This document shows, in pieces, positions 17,195-26,041 of a stretch of DNA of 64,000 bases. Position 1 is the stretch's first letter, and every line of letters begins with the position of its first letter. A program made the translations under genes and the position numbers. Origin of the DNA: Ancylobacter rudongensis (GTDB lineage: Bacteria; Pseudomonadota; Alphaproteobacteria; Rhizobiales; Xanthobacteraceae); contig NZ_FMTP01000003.1 of assembly GCF_900100155.1 (NCBI RefSeq), positions 124,001-188,000 on the forward strand, given 5' to 3'. A model generated the notes under the pieces. It had not been told where the DNA came from. It did no database searches and was given only the letters and a program-made list of their open reading frames with translations.

Positions 17195-19333
17195 ATGATG
17201 CGCGAACGGCTGGGCCTCTCGATGGTATCGCTGCTGATGGGCAGCGCGGCGGTGATTGTTCCGGCCGGCATGGCGCGGGCGCAGGAACGCGCGGCGGCGA
17301 TCGAGCTCGAACAGATCGACATCGAAGGTCGCCGGACCACCGACGAGGTCGATGGCTATGTCGCCCGCAGCAGCACCGCCGGCACCAAGACCAACACGCC
17401 GCTCATCGAGGTGCCGCAGTCGATTTCCGTCGTCACCCGCGACCAGATGGACGCGCGCGCGGTACAGAATGTCGGGCAGGCGCTCGACTACACCGCCGGC
17501 GTCGTCTCGCAGCCCTTCGGCACCGACCCCCGCTTCGACAGCCCGATCATCCGTGGCTTCTCCGCCGACAACAGCATGTATCTCAACGGGCTGAAGCTGA
17601 TGCGCGAGGCCGGCACCACGGCTCTCGACCCCTACGGCATGGAGCGGATCGACGTGCTGCGCGGCCCGGCCTCGGTGCTTTACGGCCAAGGCAATCCCGG
17701 CGGCCTGATCGATTTCATCTCCAAGCGCCCGACCTTCACCACTTTCGGCGAGGTTCAGGCGGAAGCCGGCAGCTTCGACCGCTACACCGGCCGCTTCGAC
17801 ATTGGCGGCGTGATTCCGGACCATTCCGATTTCGCCTACCGTCTCACCGGCCTCGCCCGCGATGGCGGCACCCAGACCGATTATGTCGACGACAACCGCC
17901 TGTTCTTCGCCCCGGCGCTGACCTGGCAGCCCTCCACCGACACCTCGCTCACCGTGCTGGCCAACATCCAGTACGACCAGTCGGGCACCCCGGTCGGGCT
18001 TCCGGTTCAGTACACGGTGGATGCCGATGGCGGCCTGCGGCTGCCGCGCAGCCTGTTCCTCGGCGATCCCGACTATGACAACTCCAACCGGACCTTCGGC
18101 AGTGTCGGCTACGAGTTCAAGCACCGCTTAAACGAGGCCTGGGAATTCCGCCAGAACGCCCGCTACGCGGTTCTCGACTGGGACTATAACAGCCTCTATT
18201 ACAGCGCGCTCAGCACCACCAACCCGCTGATCGCCAATCGCGGCTCCTCGGACAATTCCGAGGCCCAGCAGACCTTCAACCTCGACAGCCAGCTGCACGG
18301 GACGTTCGACACCGGCCCGCTCAGCCATAAGGTGCTGATCGGCGTCGACTATCGGCGCTACACCGAGTCCAACGTCACCGAATTCGGCACCGCCTCGCCG
18401 ATCAACATCCTGTTCCCGGTCTACAACCAGCCGGTCACAGGCGCGCCGTGGTACACGGCCGACGTGAACGGCACCATCTCGCAGACCGGCATTTACGCGC
18501 AGGACCAGATCCGCCTGCAGAACTGGCTGCTCACCGTCGGCCTGCGCCATGACTGGGCGGCCACCGATTCCACCAGCCTGACCAATTTCGGCGACACCGC
18601 GCAGGACCAGGACGACAGCGCCTTCACCGGCCGCGTCGGGCTGACCTATCTGTTCGACAACGGCATCGCCCCCTATTTCAACTACTCCACCTCCTTCGAG
18701 CCGGTCATCGGCAACATGCCGGCCCAGCTCGGCGGGGCGGCGTTCCAGCCGATGCAGGGCGAGCAGGTGGAAGTGGGCGTGAAGTACCAGCCGGTGGGCT
18801 GGAACGGCTTCTTCACCCTCGCCGCCTATGACATCACCCAGTCCAACGTGGTGTCCACCGAGCTGATCGACGGCGTCAGCTATGAGACCCAGCTCGGCGA
18901 GGTTGAGGTCCGGGGCTTCGAGTTCACCGCCGTGGCCGGGCTGGCGGACGGGCTCAATTTGATCGCCAACTACACCTACATGAACGCCGAGATCACCCAG
19001 GGCGAATATGCCGGCAACCGCCCGGCCAACGTGCCCGAGAACATGGCCAATGTCTGGCTCGACTACACCATTCCCTCGGGCGCGTGGACCGGCTTCGGCT
19101 TCGGCGGCGGCGTGCGCTTCGTCGGCGATCGCTACGCGCTGGACGACAACAGCATCTTCCTTTCCTCCAACACCCTGTTCGACGCCGCCATCCACTATGA
19201 GAAGGGGCCGTTCAAGGCCCAGCTCAATGTGAACAACATCGCCGACGAGACCTATGTCGCCAGCTGCGGCTTCTTCGGCTGCTACTATGGCGATGGCCGC
19301 ACCGTGGTCGGGACCCTTTCCTACAAATGGTAG
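17195..19333 (+). CDS. TonB-dependent ferric siderophore receptor
   Basis: 712-aa outer-membrane receptor. The signal peptide (MMRERLGLSMVSLLMGSAAV...ARAQ) starts at the ATG at 17195; a longer frame from 17129 would bury it. Plug-domain marks are PQSISVVTRDQMDARAVQN and RGPASVLYGQGNPGG (siderophore-receptor subfamily). The long beta-barrel ends in the aromatic residue Trp (SYKW), as expected for Bam-dependent insertion. Its last bases overlap the ATPase gene, so it heads the uptake operon. The siderophore is not identifiable; hydroxamates are plausible given the FhuCDB-like partners. Confidence 0.93.
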   Translation: MMRERLGLSMVSLLMGSAAVIVPAGMARAQERAAAIELEQIDIEGRRTTDEVDGYVARSSTAGTKTNTPLIEVPQSISVVTRDQMDARAVQNVGQALDYTAGVVSQPFGTDPRFDSPIIRGFSADNSMYLNGLKLMREAGTTALDPYGMERIDVLRGPASVLYGQGNPGGLIDFISKRPTFTTFGEVQAEAGSFDRYTGRFDIGGVIPDHSDFAYRLTGLARDGGTQTDYVDDNRLFFAPALTWQPSTDTSLTVLANIQYDQSGTPVGLPVQYTVDADGGLRLPRSLFLGDPDYDNSNRTFGSVGYEFKHRLNEAWEFRQNARYAVLDWDYNSLYYSALSTTNPLIANRGSSDNSEAQQTFNLDSQLHGTFDTGPLSHKVLIGVDYRRYTESNVTEFGTASPINILFPVYNQPVTGAPWYTADVNGTISQTGIYAQDQIRLQNWLLTVGLRHDWAATDSTSLTNFGDTAQDQDDSAFTGRVGLTYLFDNGIAPYFNYSTSFEPVIGNMPAQLGGAAFQPMQGEQVEVGVKYQPVGWNGFFTLAAYDITQSNVVSTELIDGVSYETQLGEVEVRGFEFTAVAGLADGLNLIANYTYMNAEITQGEYAGNRPANVPENMANVWLDYTIPSGAWTGFGFGGGVRFVGDRYALDDNSIFLSSNTLFDAAIHYEKGPFKAQLNVNNIADETYVASCGFFGCYYGDGRTVVGTLSYKW

Positions 19334-20142
19334 ACGGCGCGCATCCAGCGCCGGCCGGCGCGCTCTGGTCCGTGCGCGGGGCGGCCTTCGCGGTTGGCGA
19401 GCGGGCGATCCTTGGCCCGCTGACGCTCGACCTGCCGGCCGGGCGTGTCTATGGGCTGATCGGCCCGAACGGTTCCGGCAAGAGCACGCTGCTGAAGATG
19501 ATGGCGCGCCAGCTCGCCCCCGGCAGCGGCGAACTGCGCTTCGACGGCCGCCCGCTCGGCGCCTGGTCCGGGCGCGCCTTCGCCCGCGAAGTCGCCTACA
19601 TGCCGCAATTCCTGCCGGCCTCGGACGGGATTAATGTGCGCGAGCTGGTCAGCCTCGGCCGCTACCCCTGGCATGGCGCGCTCGGCCGCTTCAGCCCGGA
19701 GGACGAGGCGCGGGTGGAAGCGGCGATCCAGCGGGCCGGGCTCGCCCCGTTCCGCGAGCGCGCGGTGGACAGCCTGTCCGGCGGCGAGCGCCAGCGCGCC
19801 TGGCTGGCGCTGATGCTGGCACAGGGGGCGCGCTGCCTGCTGCTCGACGAGCCGACCTCGGCGCTCGACATCGCCCACCAGATGGAGGTGCTGGCCATCC
19901 TGCGCGAGCTGGGCGGCGAGGGGCCTGACGGCGGCGCCATGACCGTCATCGTCATCCTGCACGACATCAACCTCGCCGCCCGCACCTGCGACGCGCTGCT
20001 GGCGTTGCGCGGCGGCCGGCTTCTCGCCCATGGGCCATGCCATGAGATCATGGAGCCGGAACGGCTGCGCGCGATTTACGGGCTCGACATGGGCGTCATG
20101 GCGCATCCCGTCAGCGGCACGCCGATGAGCTACGTGCTGTGA
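19327..20142 (+). CDS. Ferric siderophore ABC transporter ATPase (FhuC/FecE family)
   Basis: 271-aa ATPase with Walker A GPNGSGKST near residue 46, signature LSGGERQRAWLALML, Walker B CLLLDEPTSALD and the switch histidine in VILHDIN. The ATG at 19327 overlaps the receptor stop by 7 bases. Energises the FhuB-like permease encoded two genes downstream. Confidence 0.94.
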   Translation: MVDGAHPAPAGALWSVRGAAFAVGERAILGPLTLDLPAGRVYGLIGPNGSGKSTLLKMMARQLAPGSGELRFDGRPLGAWSGRAFAREVAYMPQFLPASDGINVRELVSLGRYPWHGALGRFSPEDEARVEAAIQRAGLAPFRERAVDSLSGGERQRAWLALMLAQGARCLLLDEPTSALDIAHQMEVLAILRELGGEGPDGGAMTVIVILHDINLAARTCDALLALRGGRLLAHGPCHEIMEPERLRAIYGLDMGVMAHPVSGTPMSYVL

Positions 20143-21047
20143 GACCGGGACCGGGCCTCAGCCGCCGCGCCCTGCTCGCGGCCCCACTGGTGCTCCTCGC
20201 GCCAGGCGCGCGCGCCGAAGGGACGGCGCTGCGGGTGGCGACGATCGACTGGGCGCTGCTGGAAACGCTGCTCGGCATGGGGATCACGCCGGTGGCGGCG
20301 GCCGAGCTGGTGCTGTTTCGCGAGGTGGCGGTGGAGCCGCCGGTTCCGCCTTCCGTGGTCGATATCGGCCTGCGCGGCGCGCCGAATTTCGAGGCGCTCC
20401 GGCTCACCCGTCCCAGCCTCATCTTCAGCTCGAACTATTATGCCGAGATGGAGCCGACGCTCCGCCTCATCGCCCCGGTCGAGACCCTCTCCATCTACCG
20501 CACCGGCGATCCGCCCTTCGGCCGCGCCGAGGCGGCGGCGGAGCGGATCGGGGTTGTCACGGGGCGGGAGGAAGCCGCCCGGGCGCTGATCGCCCGTGTC
20601 AGCGCCCAGATCGCCGCCGAGCGCCAGAACCTCGCCAGCCATGCCGGCCGGCCGATGCTGGTGCTCAATCTCGGCGATTCCCGGCATTTCCGCGTCTTCG
20701 GCGCCGACAGCCTGTTCGGCGAGGTCTTGACGCGGCTCGGCCTCGCCAATGCGTGGGGCGAGCGCACGTCCTATGCCGCCTCCGCCCCGATCGGGCTGGA
20801 GGCGCTGGCGCGCTTTCCCGACGCCTTCCTCGTCATCCTGCGCCCGGTGCCCCCCGATGCGGCGCGGGTGCTGTCCACGAGCGCGCTGTGGAACGCGCTG
20901 CCCAATGTCCGCGACCGTCGCTTCGCCGTGCTCGACAGCGTCGACCCGTTCGGCGGGCTGCCGGCCGCCGCGCGCTTCGCCCGGCTGCTGGGCGCGGCCT
21001 TGCGGGCCGAGGGCGAAGCGGCGGGCCGAGGGGGCGATCTTGGCTGA
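20139..21047 (+). CDS. Periplasmic ferric siderophore-binding protein (FhuD-like)
   Basis: 302-aa binding protein starting with GTG at 20139, overlapping the ATPase stop (GTGA). The N-terminus has a twin-arginine type signal (LSRRALLAAPLVLLAPGARA), as in many FhuD proteins. Marks include RVATIDWALLETLLGMGITPVA and a late DRRFAVLDSVDPFGG. It delivers the siderophore to the downstream two-domain permease. Confidence 0.9.
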   Translation: MRPGPGLSRRALLAAPLVLLAPGARAEGTALRVATIDWALLETLLGMGITPVAAAELVLFREVAVEPPVPPSVVDIGLRGAPNFEALRLTRPSLIFSSNYYAEMEPTLRLIAPVETLSIYRTGDPPFGRAEAAAERIGVVTGREEAARALIARVSAQIAAERQNLASHAGRPMLVLNLGDSRHFRVFGADSLFGEVLTRLGLANAWGERTSYAASAPIGLEALARFPDAFLVILRPVPPDAARVLSTSALWNALPNVRDRRFAVLDSVDPFGGLPAAARFARLLGAALRAEGEAAGRGGDLG

Positions 21048-23028
21048 ACTGACGCTTCCCCGCCCCACCGGCCGGCGCCCGTTCCATGTCGGGCTGGCGC
21101 TTGCCCTGCTCGGCACCGTCCTGTTCGCGCTGGTGCTGGCCCGCCAGCCGGCGCTGGAGGGCCCGCAGGCGACGGCGTTGGAGCAGCTTCTGCTCTGGCA
21201 CAGCCTGCTGCCGCGCGCCGCGACGGCGCTGCTGGCGGGGGCGGCGCTGGGGCTTTCCGGCGCCCTGCTGCAGCGCGTGCTGCGCAACCCGATCGCCGAT
21301 CCCTCGACACTGGGCATCGCCGCCGGCGCGCAACTGGCGCTGACGCTCGCTTTGGCCTTCGCCCCGGCTTTGCTCGCGGTCTCCCGCGAAGGCACCGCCT
21401 TTGCCGGCGGCATCCTTGCCGTGGCGCTGGTGCTGGCGATGAGCTGGCGGCGCGGCTTCGAGCCGGTCACGGTCGTCATTGCCGGCATGACGCTCTCGCT
21501 CATGGCGGGGGCGATGAGCGCGGCGCTGATCCTGGCGCGCGGCGACTATGTGTTCTCGCTGTTCATCTGGGGCGCCGGCGCGCTGCACCAGCAGAACTGG
21601 CAGCCGGCGCTGCTGGTCGGCACGCGGCTGGCGCTTGGCGCCGGCGCCGCCCTGCTGCTGCTGCGCCCGCTGGAGCTGATGACACTGGACGATGCCGCCG
21701 CCCGCAGCCTCGGCATGGCGGTGCAGGGCATGCGGCTTGTGCTCATCGCGCTCGCCGTCTGGCTGGCGGCCAGCGTCGTCTCGCAGGTCGGGGTGATCGG
21801 CTTTGTCGGCCTCGCCGCCCCCGCCTTCGCCCGCCTCGGCGGCGCGCGCCGGCCGGGCGCCGTGCTGCTCGCGGCGCCGCTGATCGGGGCGCTGATGCTG
21901 TGGATCACCGACAGCCTGGTGCAGCTCACCGCCAGCAGCGGCGGCGACCTGATCCCGACAGGCGCGGCGGTCGGCCTGCTCGGCGGCCCGCTGCTGCTCT
22001 GGCTGCTGCCGCGCCTGCCGGCATCGCCCGCCCGCCCGCCCATGGCCACGGGTCACGCCCGCCGCCTGCGCCGGCCCGGGCGGGCGCTGGCCCTGCTGGC
22101 GGCCGGGGCGGTGCTGATCGGCGCGCTTGCGCTGTTGGCCGGGCGCGATCTCGATGGCTGGGCGCTCGCCACCGGCCCGGTTCTGGCCGAGCTGGCGGTG
22201 TTCCGCGTCCCCCGCATCGTCGCGGCGGCGGCGGCGGGAGGGCTGCTCGGGGCGGCGGGGGCGATCATGCAGCGGCTCACCGGCAATCCGCTGGCCGGGC
22301 CGGAAGTGCTGGGCGTGAGCGCGGGTGCCGGCGTCGGCCTCGCACTGGCGCTCACCCTCTCGCCCGCGCCGAGTGCCGCCCTCCTGCTCGCCGCCAGTGC
22401 CGGCGGGGCGCTCGGGGCGCTGGCACTGGTGCTGCTGATGGCGGCCTGGACCGGATTCGCGGCGGAAAGGCTGCTGCTGAGCGGCATCGCCCTCGGCTGC
22501 ACCGCGCTTGCCCTTCTCTCCGCCGTCTTCGCCGCCGGCGGGCCCGGCAGCTTCCGGTTGCTGGCCTGGATGTCCGGCTCCACCGACCGCGTCGGCGCCC
22601 ATGAGGCCTGGATGCTCGCGGCCTGCGCGCTGGTGCTGCTGCTGCCGGTCGCCGTTCTCGGCCGCTGGCTTGATATCCTGCCGCTCGGCGCCGGGGTCAG
22701 CGCCGCGCTCGGCGTGCCGGTCGGCGCCAGCCAGCTCGCCCTCACCTTGCTGGCGGCGCTGATGACCGGGGTGGCGGCGTTCTTCGTCGGCCCGCTGAGC
22801 CTTGTCGGCCTGATCGGCCCGCATCTGGCGCGCCTCACCGGCTTCGCCTCGGGGCGAAGCTTCGTTTTCGCCTCGGCACTTATCGGGGCGGGGGTGCTGC
22901 TGCTGGCCGACTGGCTGGCCCGCATGCTGGCCTTTCCCTACCAGCTGCCCACCGGCCTGCTCGCGGCGCTGGTCGGCGGGCCCTACCTCATCTGGCTGCT
23001 GCAAAGGGGAGAACCTCGGCATGGCTGA
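21040..23028 (+). CDS. Fused two-domain siderophore permease (FhuB-like)
   Basis: 662-aa inner-membrane permease made of two FecCD halves; the motif GAALGLSGALLQRVLRNPIADP in half 1 recurs as GGLLGAAGAIMQRLTGNPLAGP in half 2. I place the start at TTG 21040 because GAGGGGG lies 5 bp upstream and it overlaps the binding-protein stop by 8 bases; no ATG or GTG fits, and the frame further upstream is out of phase over the binding protein. The length equals that of E. coli FhuB (about 660 aa). Fusion is normal for this family. Confidence 0.9.
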   Translation: MAELTLPRPTGRRPFHVGLALALLGTVLFALVLARQPALEGPQATALEQLLLWHSLLPRAATALLAGAALGLSGALLQRVLRNPIADPSTLGIAAGAQLALTLALAFAPALLAVSREGTAFAGGILAVALVLAMSWRRGFEPVTVVIAGMTLSLMAGAMSAALILARGDYVFSLFIWGAGALHQQNWQPALLVGTRLALGAGAALLLLRPLELMTLDDAAARSLGMAVQGMRLVLIALAVWLAASVVSQVGVIGFVGLAAPAFARLGGARRPGAVLLAAPLIGALMLWITDSLVQLTASSGGDLIPTGAAVGLLGGPLLLWLLPRLPASPARPPMATGHARRLRRPGRALALLAAGAVLIGALALLAGRDLDGWALATGPVLAELAVFRVPRIVAAAAAGGLLGAAGAIMQRLTGNPLAGPEVLGVSAGAGVGLALALTLSPAPSAALLLAASAGGALGALALVLLMAAWTGFAAERLLLSGIALGCTALALLSAVFAAGGPGSFRLLAWMSGSTDRVGAHEAWMLAACALVLLLPVAVLGRWLDILPLGAGVSAALGVPVGASQLALTLLAALMTGVAAFFVGPLSLVGLIGPHLARLTGFASGRSFVFASALIGAGVLLLADWLARMLAFPYQLPTGLLAALVGGPYLIWLLQRGEPRHG

Positions 23029-24100
23029 CCCTTTCACCGCTGTCGCCCGCATACCCTGCGCGGCGCCGGCGGACCTGCTGGCGCTTCTGTGCGACCGGCT
23101 CGAACCGGAAGCGACCCGCCACCGCTCGCCCGACGCCGCACGGCTGGAGAACTGGTGCGGCGAGGTCGATCTCGCGGTCGAGGCCGCCGGCCGTCTCGCC
23201 CTGCATGCCCGCAGCGACCGCGAGGACCGGCTGGCCGTGCTCAAGATGCAGCTGGCCGAGCACATCCACGCGGCGGGAGCCGGCACGGTTGCCGCCTTCG
23301 CCTGGGAAGGGCATGGCGCGGGCAACCCTTCCCTGCCCTATTTCCGCGAGTTGCGGGTCGCGAGGGCCTGGGAACTGACGCCGCTGATGCGCCGCGTGGT
23401 GCTGGAAGGCGACGCCGCGCATTTCGCCGCCGGCGGGCTGCATGTGCGGGTGCTCATTCCCCCTGCCGGCCGTGATCCGGTCTGGCCCCATGCCGCGCCG
23501 GACGGACGCATAATCTGGCCCACCGGGCCGGAGGCGCTGACGGCCCGCGTCTACACGGTGCGGGAGGTCGATATGGCCCGTGGCGAGATAGCGCTCGACG
23601 TGGTGCAGCATCCCGGCGCCGCCACGCCGGGGGCGGACTGGGCTCGCCGGGCCCGTGCCGGCGACCGGGTCGGGCTGCTCGGGCCCGGCGGCGCCGGCCT
23701 GCCGCCCGCGCGCTGGTATCTTCTCGCCGGGGATGAGACCGCGCTGCCGGCCATTGCCCGCATGGTTGCCGCGCTGCCCGCCGATGCCGAAGCGGTTATC
23801 CGCCTCGAAGTGGCGGATGCACGCGAGGAGCAACCGCTGCCTTCCGCCGCCCGGCTCGACGTGCAATGGCTGCACCGCGACGGCGCCGCCCCCGGCACGG
23901 GCGACCGGCTTGAAAAGGCGGTGCGTGCGCTCGCCTTTCCGCCGGACGCGGAGGACATTCATGTCTGGGCGGGCTGCGAGCAGAAGACCGCGCGGGCGGT
24001 GCGCCGGTTCGTCACCGGCGAGCGCGGCCTCGCCAAGCGCCGGTGCGCCATCGCCGCCTATTGGCGGCTTGGCCATCCGGGTATCGATCTGGCCGATTGA
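23021..24100 (+). CDS. Siderophore-interacting ferric reductase with N-terminal DUF2218 domain
   Basis: 359-aa cytosolic flavoprotein. Residues 1-95 form a DUF2218-like domain (HARSDREDRLAVLKMQLAEH). The FAD-binding segment follows (RVYTVR near residue 175), then the SIP-type C-terminal domain with LLAGDETALPAIARM and AGCEQ...AYWRLG. Such proteins reduce the imported ferric siderophore to release iron. The ATG overlaps the permease stop by 8 bases, so the operon continues. Confidence 0.9.
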   Translation: MADPFTAVARIPCAAPADLLALLCDRLEPEATRHRSPDAARLENWCGEVDLAVEAAGRLALHARSDREDRLAVLKMQLAEHIHAAGAGTVAAFAWEGHGAGNPSLPYFRELRVARAWELTPLMRRVVLEGDAAHFAAGGLHVRVLIPPAGRDPVWPHAAPDGRIIWPTGPEALTARVYTVREVDMARGEIALDVVQHPGAATPGADWARRARAGDRVGLLGPGGAGLPPARWYLLAGDETALPAIARMVAALPADAEAVIRLEVADAREEQPLPSAARLDVQWLHRDGAAPGTGDRLEKAVRALAFPPDAEDIHVWAGCEQKTARAVRRFVTGERGLAKRRCAIAAYWRLGHPGIDLAD

Positions 24101-24121
24101 GGCCGCTATAAGCGATCCATC

Positions 24122-25861
24122 ATGCAGCTCATCCGGCCGTTCCTGACCTATTACGCCCCCTATAAGGGGCTGTTCATGCTCGATTTTTCCTGCGCCGTGC
24201 TGTCCGGCCTGCTGGAACTCGGCTTCCCGCTGGCGGTGAAGCTGTTCATCGACCACCTGCTGCCGGGCCAGGACTGGCACCTCATCGTCTGGGCCGCAGT
24301 GGGCCTGCTGGTGATCTACCTGCTCAACGCGGCGCTGATGGCCATCGTCACCTATTGGGGCCACATGCTCGGGATCAATATCGAGACCGAGATGCGCCGG
24401 CGCGCTTTCGACCATGTGCAGAAGCTGTCCTTCTCCTATTTCGACAACCACAAGACCGGCCATCTCGTCGCCCGCCTGACCAAGGACCTGGAAGAGATCG
24501 GCGAGGTCGCCCATCACGGCCCGGAGGACGTGTTCATCGCGGTGATGACGTTTGTCGGCGCGTTCCTGGTGATGCTCAGCGTCAATGTCGAGCTCGCCCT
24601 TCTCACCGCCATCATCGTTCCCGCCAGCGCGCTGATCACCACCCGCTACGGGCGGCGGATGACGGCGAATTTCCGGGCACTGTTCGGCCGGGTGGGCGCC
24701 TTCAACGCCCGGATCGAGGAGAATATCGGCGGCATCCGCGTGGTGCAGTCCTTCGCCAATGAGCAGCATGAAAGCCAGCTGTTCGCGGTCGAGAACGCCC
24801 ATTACCGCAGCACCAAGCTGGAGGCCTACCGGCTGCTGGCGGCCAATGCCTCGCTGTCCTATCTCGGCATGCGGCTCACCCAGGTCATCATCATGCTGGC
24901 CGGCACCTGGTTCGTGCTGCGGGGCGAACTGACCAATGGCGGCTTTGTCGGCTTCCTGCTGCTGGTCGGGGTGTTCTTCCGGCCACTGGAGAAGATCGCG
25001 GCGGTCATGGAAGTCTACCCCAAGGGCATTGCCGGCCTGCGCTCCTATCTCGACTTCCTCGCCACCAAGCCGGATGTCGCCGATCGGCCGGGCGCAGTCG
25101 AGCTGGCGGCCGTCAAGGGCGCCATCCGCTATGAAGGCGTGCGCTTCGCCTATGGCGCGGCGGCGCCGGTGCTGAACGGCATCGACCTCGACATACGCGC
25201 CGGCGAGAGCGTCGCCTTTGTCGGGCCCTCAGGCGCCGGCAAGACCACGCTGTGCTCGCTGCTGCCGCGCTTCTACGACGTTACCGGCGGGCGCATCAGC
25301 ATAGACGGGCACGACATACGCGAGGTGCGCCTCGACTCGCTGCGCCGGAATATCGGCATCGTCCAGCAGGACGTGTTCCTGTTCGGCGGCACCATCCGCG
25401 AGAACATCGCCTATGGCCGGCTCGACGCCAGCGAGGCCGCGATCCTCGAGGCGGCGCGCCGGGCGCAGCTCGACGGCCTGCTCGCCGAGCTGCCGCTCGG
25501 GCTCGACACGGTGATCGGCGAGCGCGGGGTGAAGCTTTCGGGCGGGCAGAAGCAGCGTCTCGCCATCGCCCGCATGTTCCTCAAGGACCCACCCATCCTC
25601 ATCCTCGACGAGGCGACCTCGGCGCTGGACAGCGAGACCGAGTGGGAAATCCAGCGCGCGCTGGCGGCGCTCTCGGTCGGGCGCACCACGCTGATCATCG
25701 CCCACCGCCTGTCGACCATCCGCACCGCCGACCGCATCGTCGTCGTCACCCGCGAGGGCATCGCCGAGCAGGGCAACCATGCCGAGCTCGTTGCCCGGGG
25801 CGGGATCTACGCCCGCATGGTGCGGACCCAATTCGCCGAGGCGGACCGCATCCCGGCGTGA
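24122..25861 (+). CDS. ABC exporter, fused permease and ATPase (MsbA-like)
   Basis: 579-aa half-transporter. The N-terminal six-helix membrane domain spans residues about 1-300. The ATPase domain has Walker A GPSGAGKTT near residue 366, signature LSGGQKQRLAIARMF and Walker B ILILDEATSALDS. It lies 21 bp downstream of the siderophore reductase on the same strand, so it may be part of the iron operon (siderophore secretion or recycling). Its sequence fits generic lipid/drug exporters equally well. Confidence 0.9.
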   Translation: MQLIRPFLTYYAPYKGLFMLDFSCAVLSGLLELGFPLAVKLFIDHLLPGQDWHLIVWAAVGLLVIYLLNAALMAIVTYWGHMLGINIETEMRRRAFDHVQKLSFSYFDNHKTGHLVARLTKDLEEIGEVAHHGPEDVFIAVMTFVGAFLVMLSVNVELALLTAIIVPASALITTRYGRRMTANFRALFGRVGAFNARIEENIGGIRVVQSFANEQHESQLFAVENAHYRSTKLEAYRLLAANASLSYLGMRLTQVIIMLAGTWFVLRGELTNGGFVGFLLLVGVFFRPLEKIAAVMEVYPKGIAGLRSYLDFLATKPDVADRPGAVELAAVKGAIRYEGVRFAYGAAAPVLNGIDLDIRAGESVAFVGPSGAGKTTLCSLLPRFYDVTGGRISIDGHDIREVRLDSLRRNIGIVQQDVFLFGGTIRENIAYGRLDASEAAILEAARRAQLDGLLAELPLGLDTVIGERGVKLSGGQKQRLAIARMFLKDPPILILDEATSALDSETEWEIQRALAALSVGRTTLIIAHRLSTIRTADRIVVVTREGIAEQGNHAELVARGGIYARMVRTQFAEADRIPA

Positions 25862-25940
25862 GGCGCGCCGGCCAGGTTCCCGGCCAGCCGAATTTTTCTC
25901 CCGATGCGCGGAACCTTCCAGCCGCACGAGAGTTTATCGG

Positions 25941-25986
25941 CGCTGGTCGGATGTGTCATGCGCGCAGAAAGCGCATCCGACCAGCG
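25941..25986. repeat. Perfect 13-bp inverted repeat upstream of the hybrid kinase
   Basis: CGCTGGTCGGATG (25941-25953) is the exact reverse complement of CATCCGACCAGCG (25974-25986); the 20-base loop has a small inner CGC/GCG stem. No T-run follows, so it is not a standard terminator. It ends 55 bp before the kinase start that I chose (GTG 26042), in the 5' leader. Could be an operator or an RNA structure that affects translation. Confidence 0.8.
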
Positions 25987-26041
25987 GCGTGGCCCGTGGC
26001 GCAGCCGCTTCGCGTCGTCTTTTCAAGGGAGTGAGGGCAGC

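Noticed and set aside
20749-21039. 97-codon upstream extension of the FhuB-like gene
   Set aside because: Lies out of phase over the binding-protein gene and has no membrane or domain features; TTG 21040 with GAGGGGG is the better start.
20833-23325. 830-codon open frame on the minus strand across the FhuB/FhuD-like genes
   Set aside because: It is antisense to well-recognised genes; the composition (Arg/Gln/Ala/Gly-rich, no domain) is what GC-rich codon bias produces in the opposite frame.
25904-26041. In-frame N-terminal extension of the hybrid kinase
   Set aside because: No ribosome-binding site at the ATGs at 25904 or 25958, and it would translate through a perfect inverted repeat; GTG 26042 has a better site. 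Not fully excluded.
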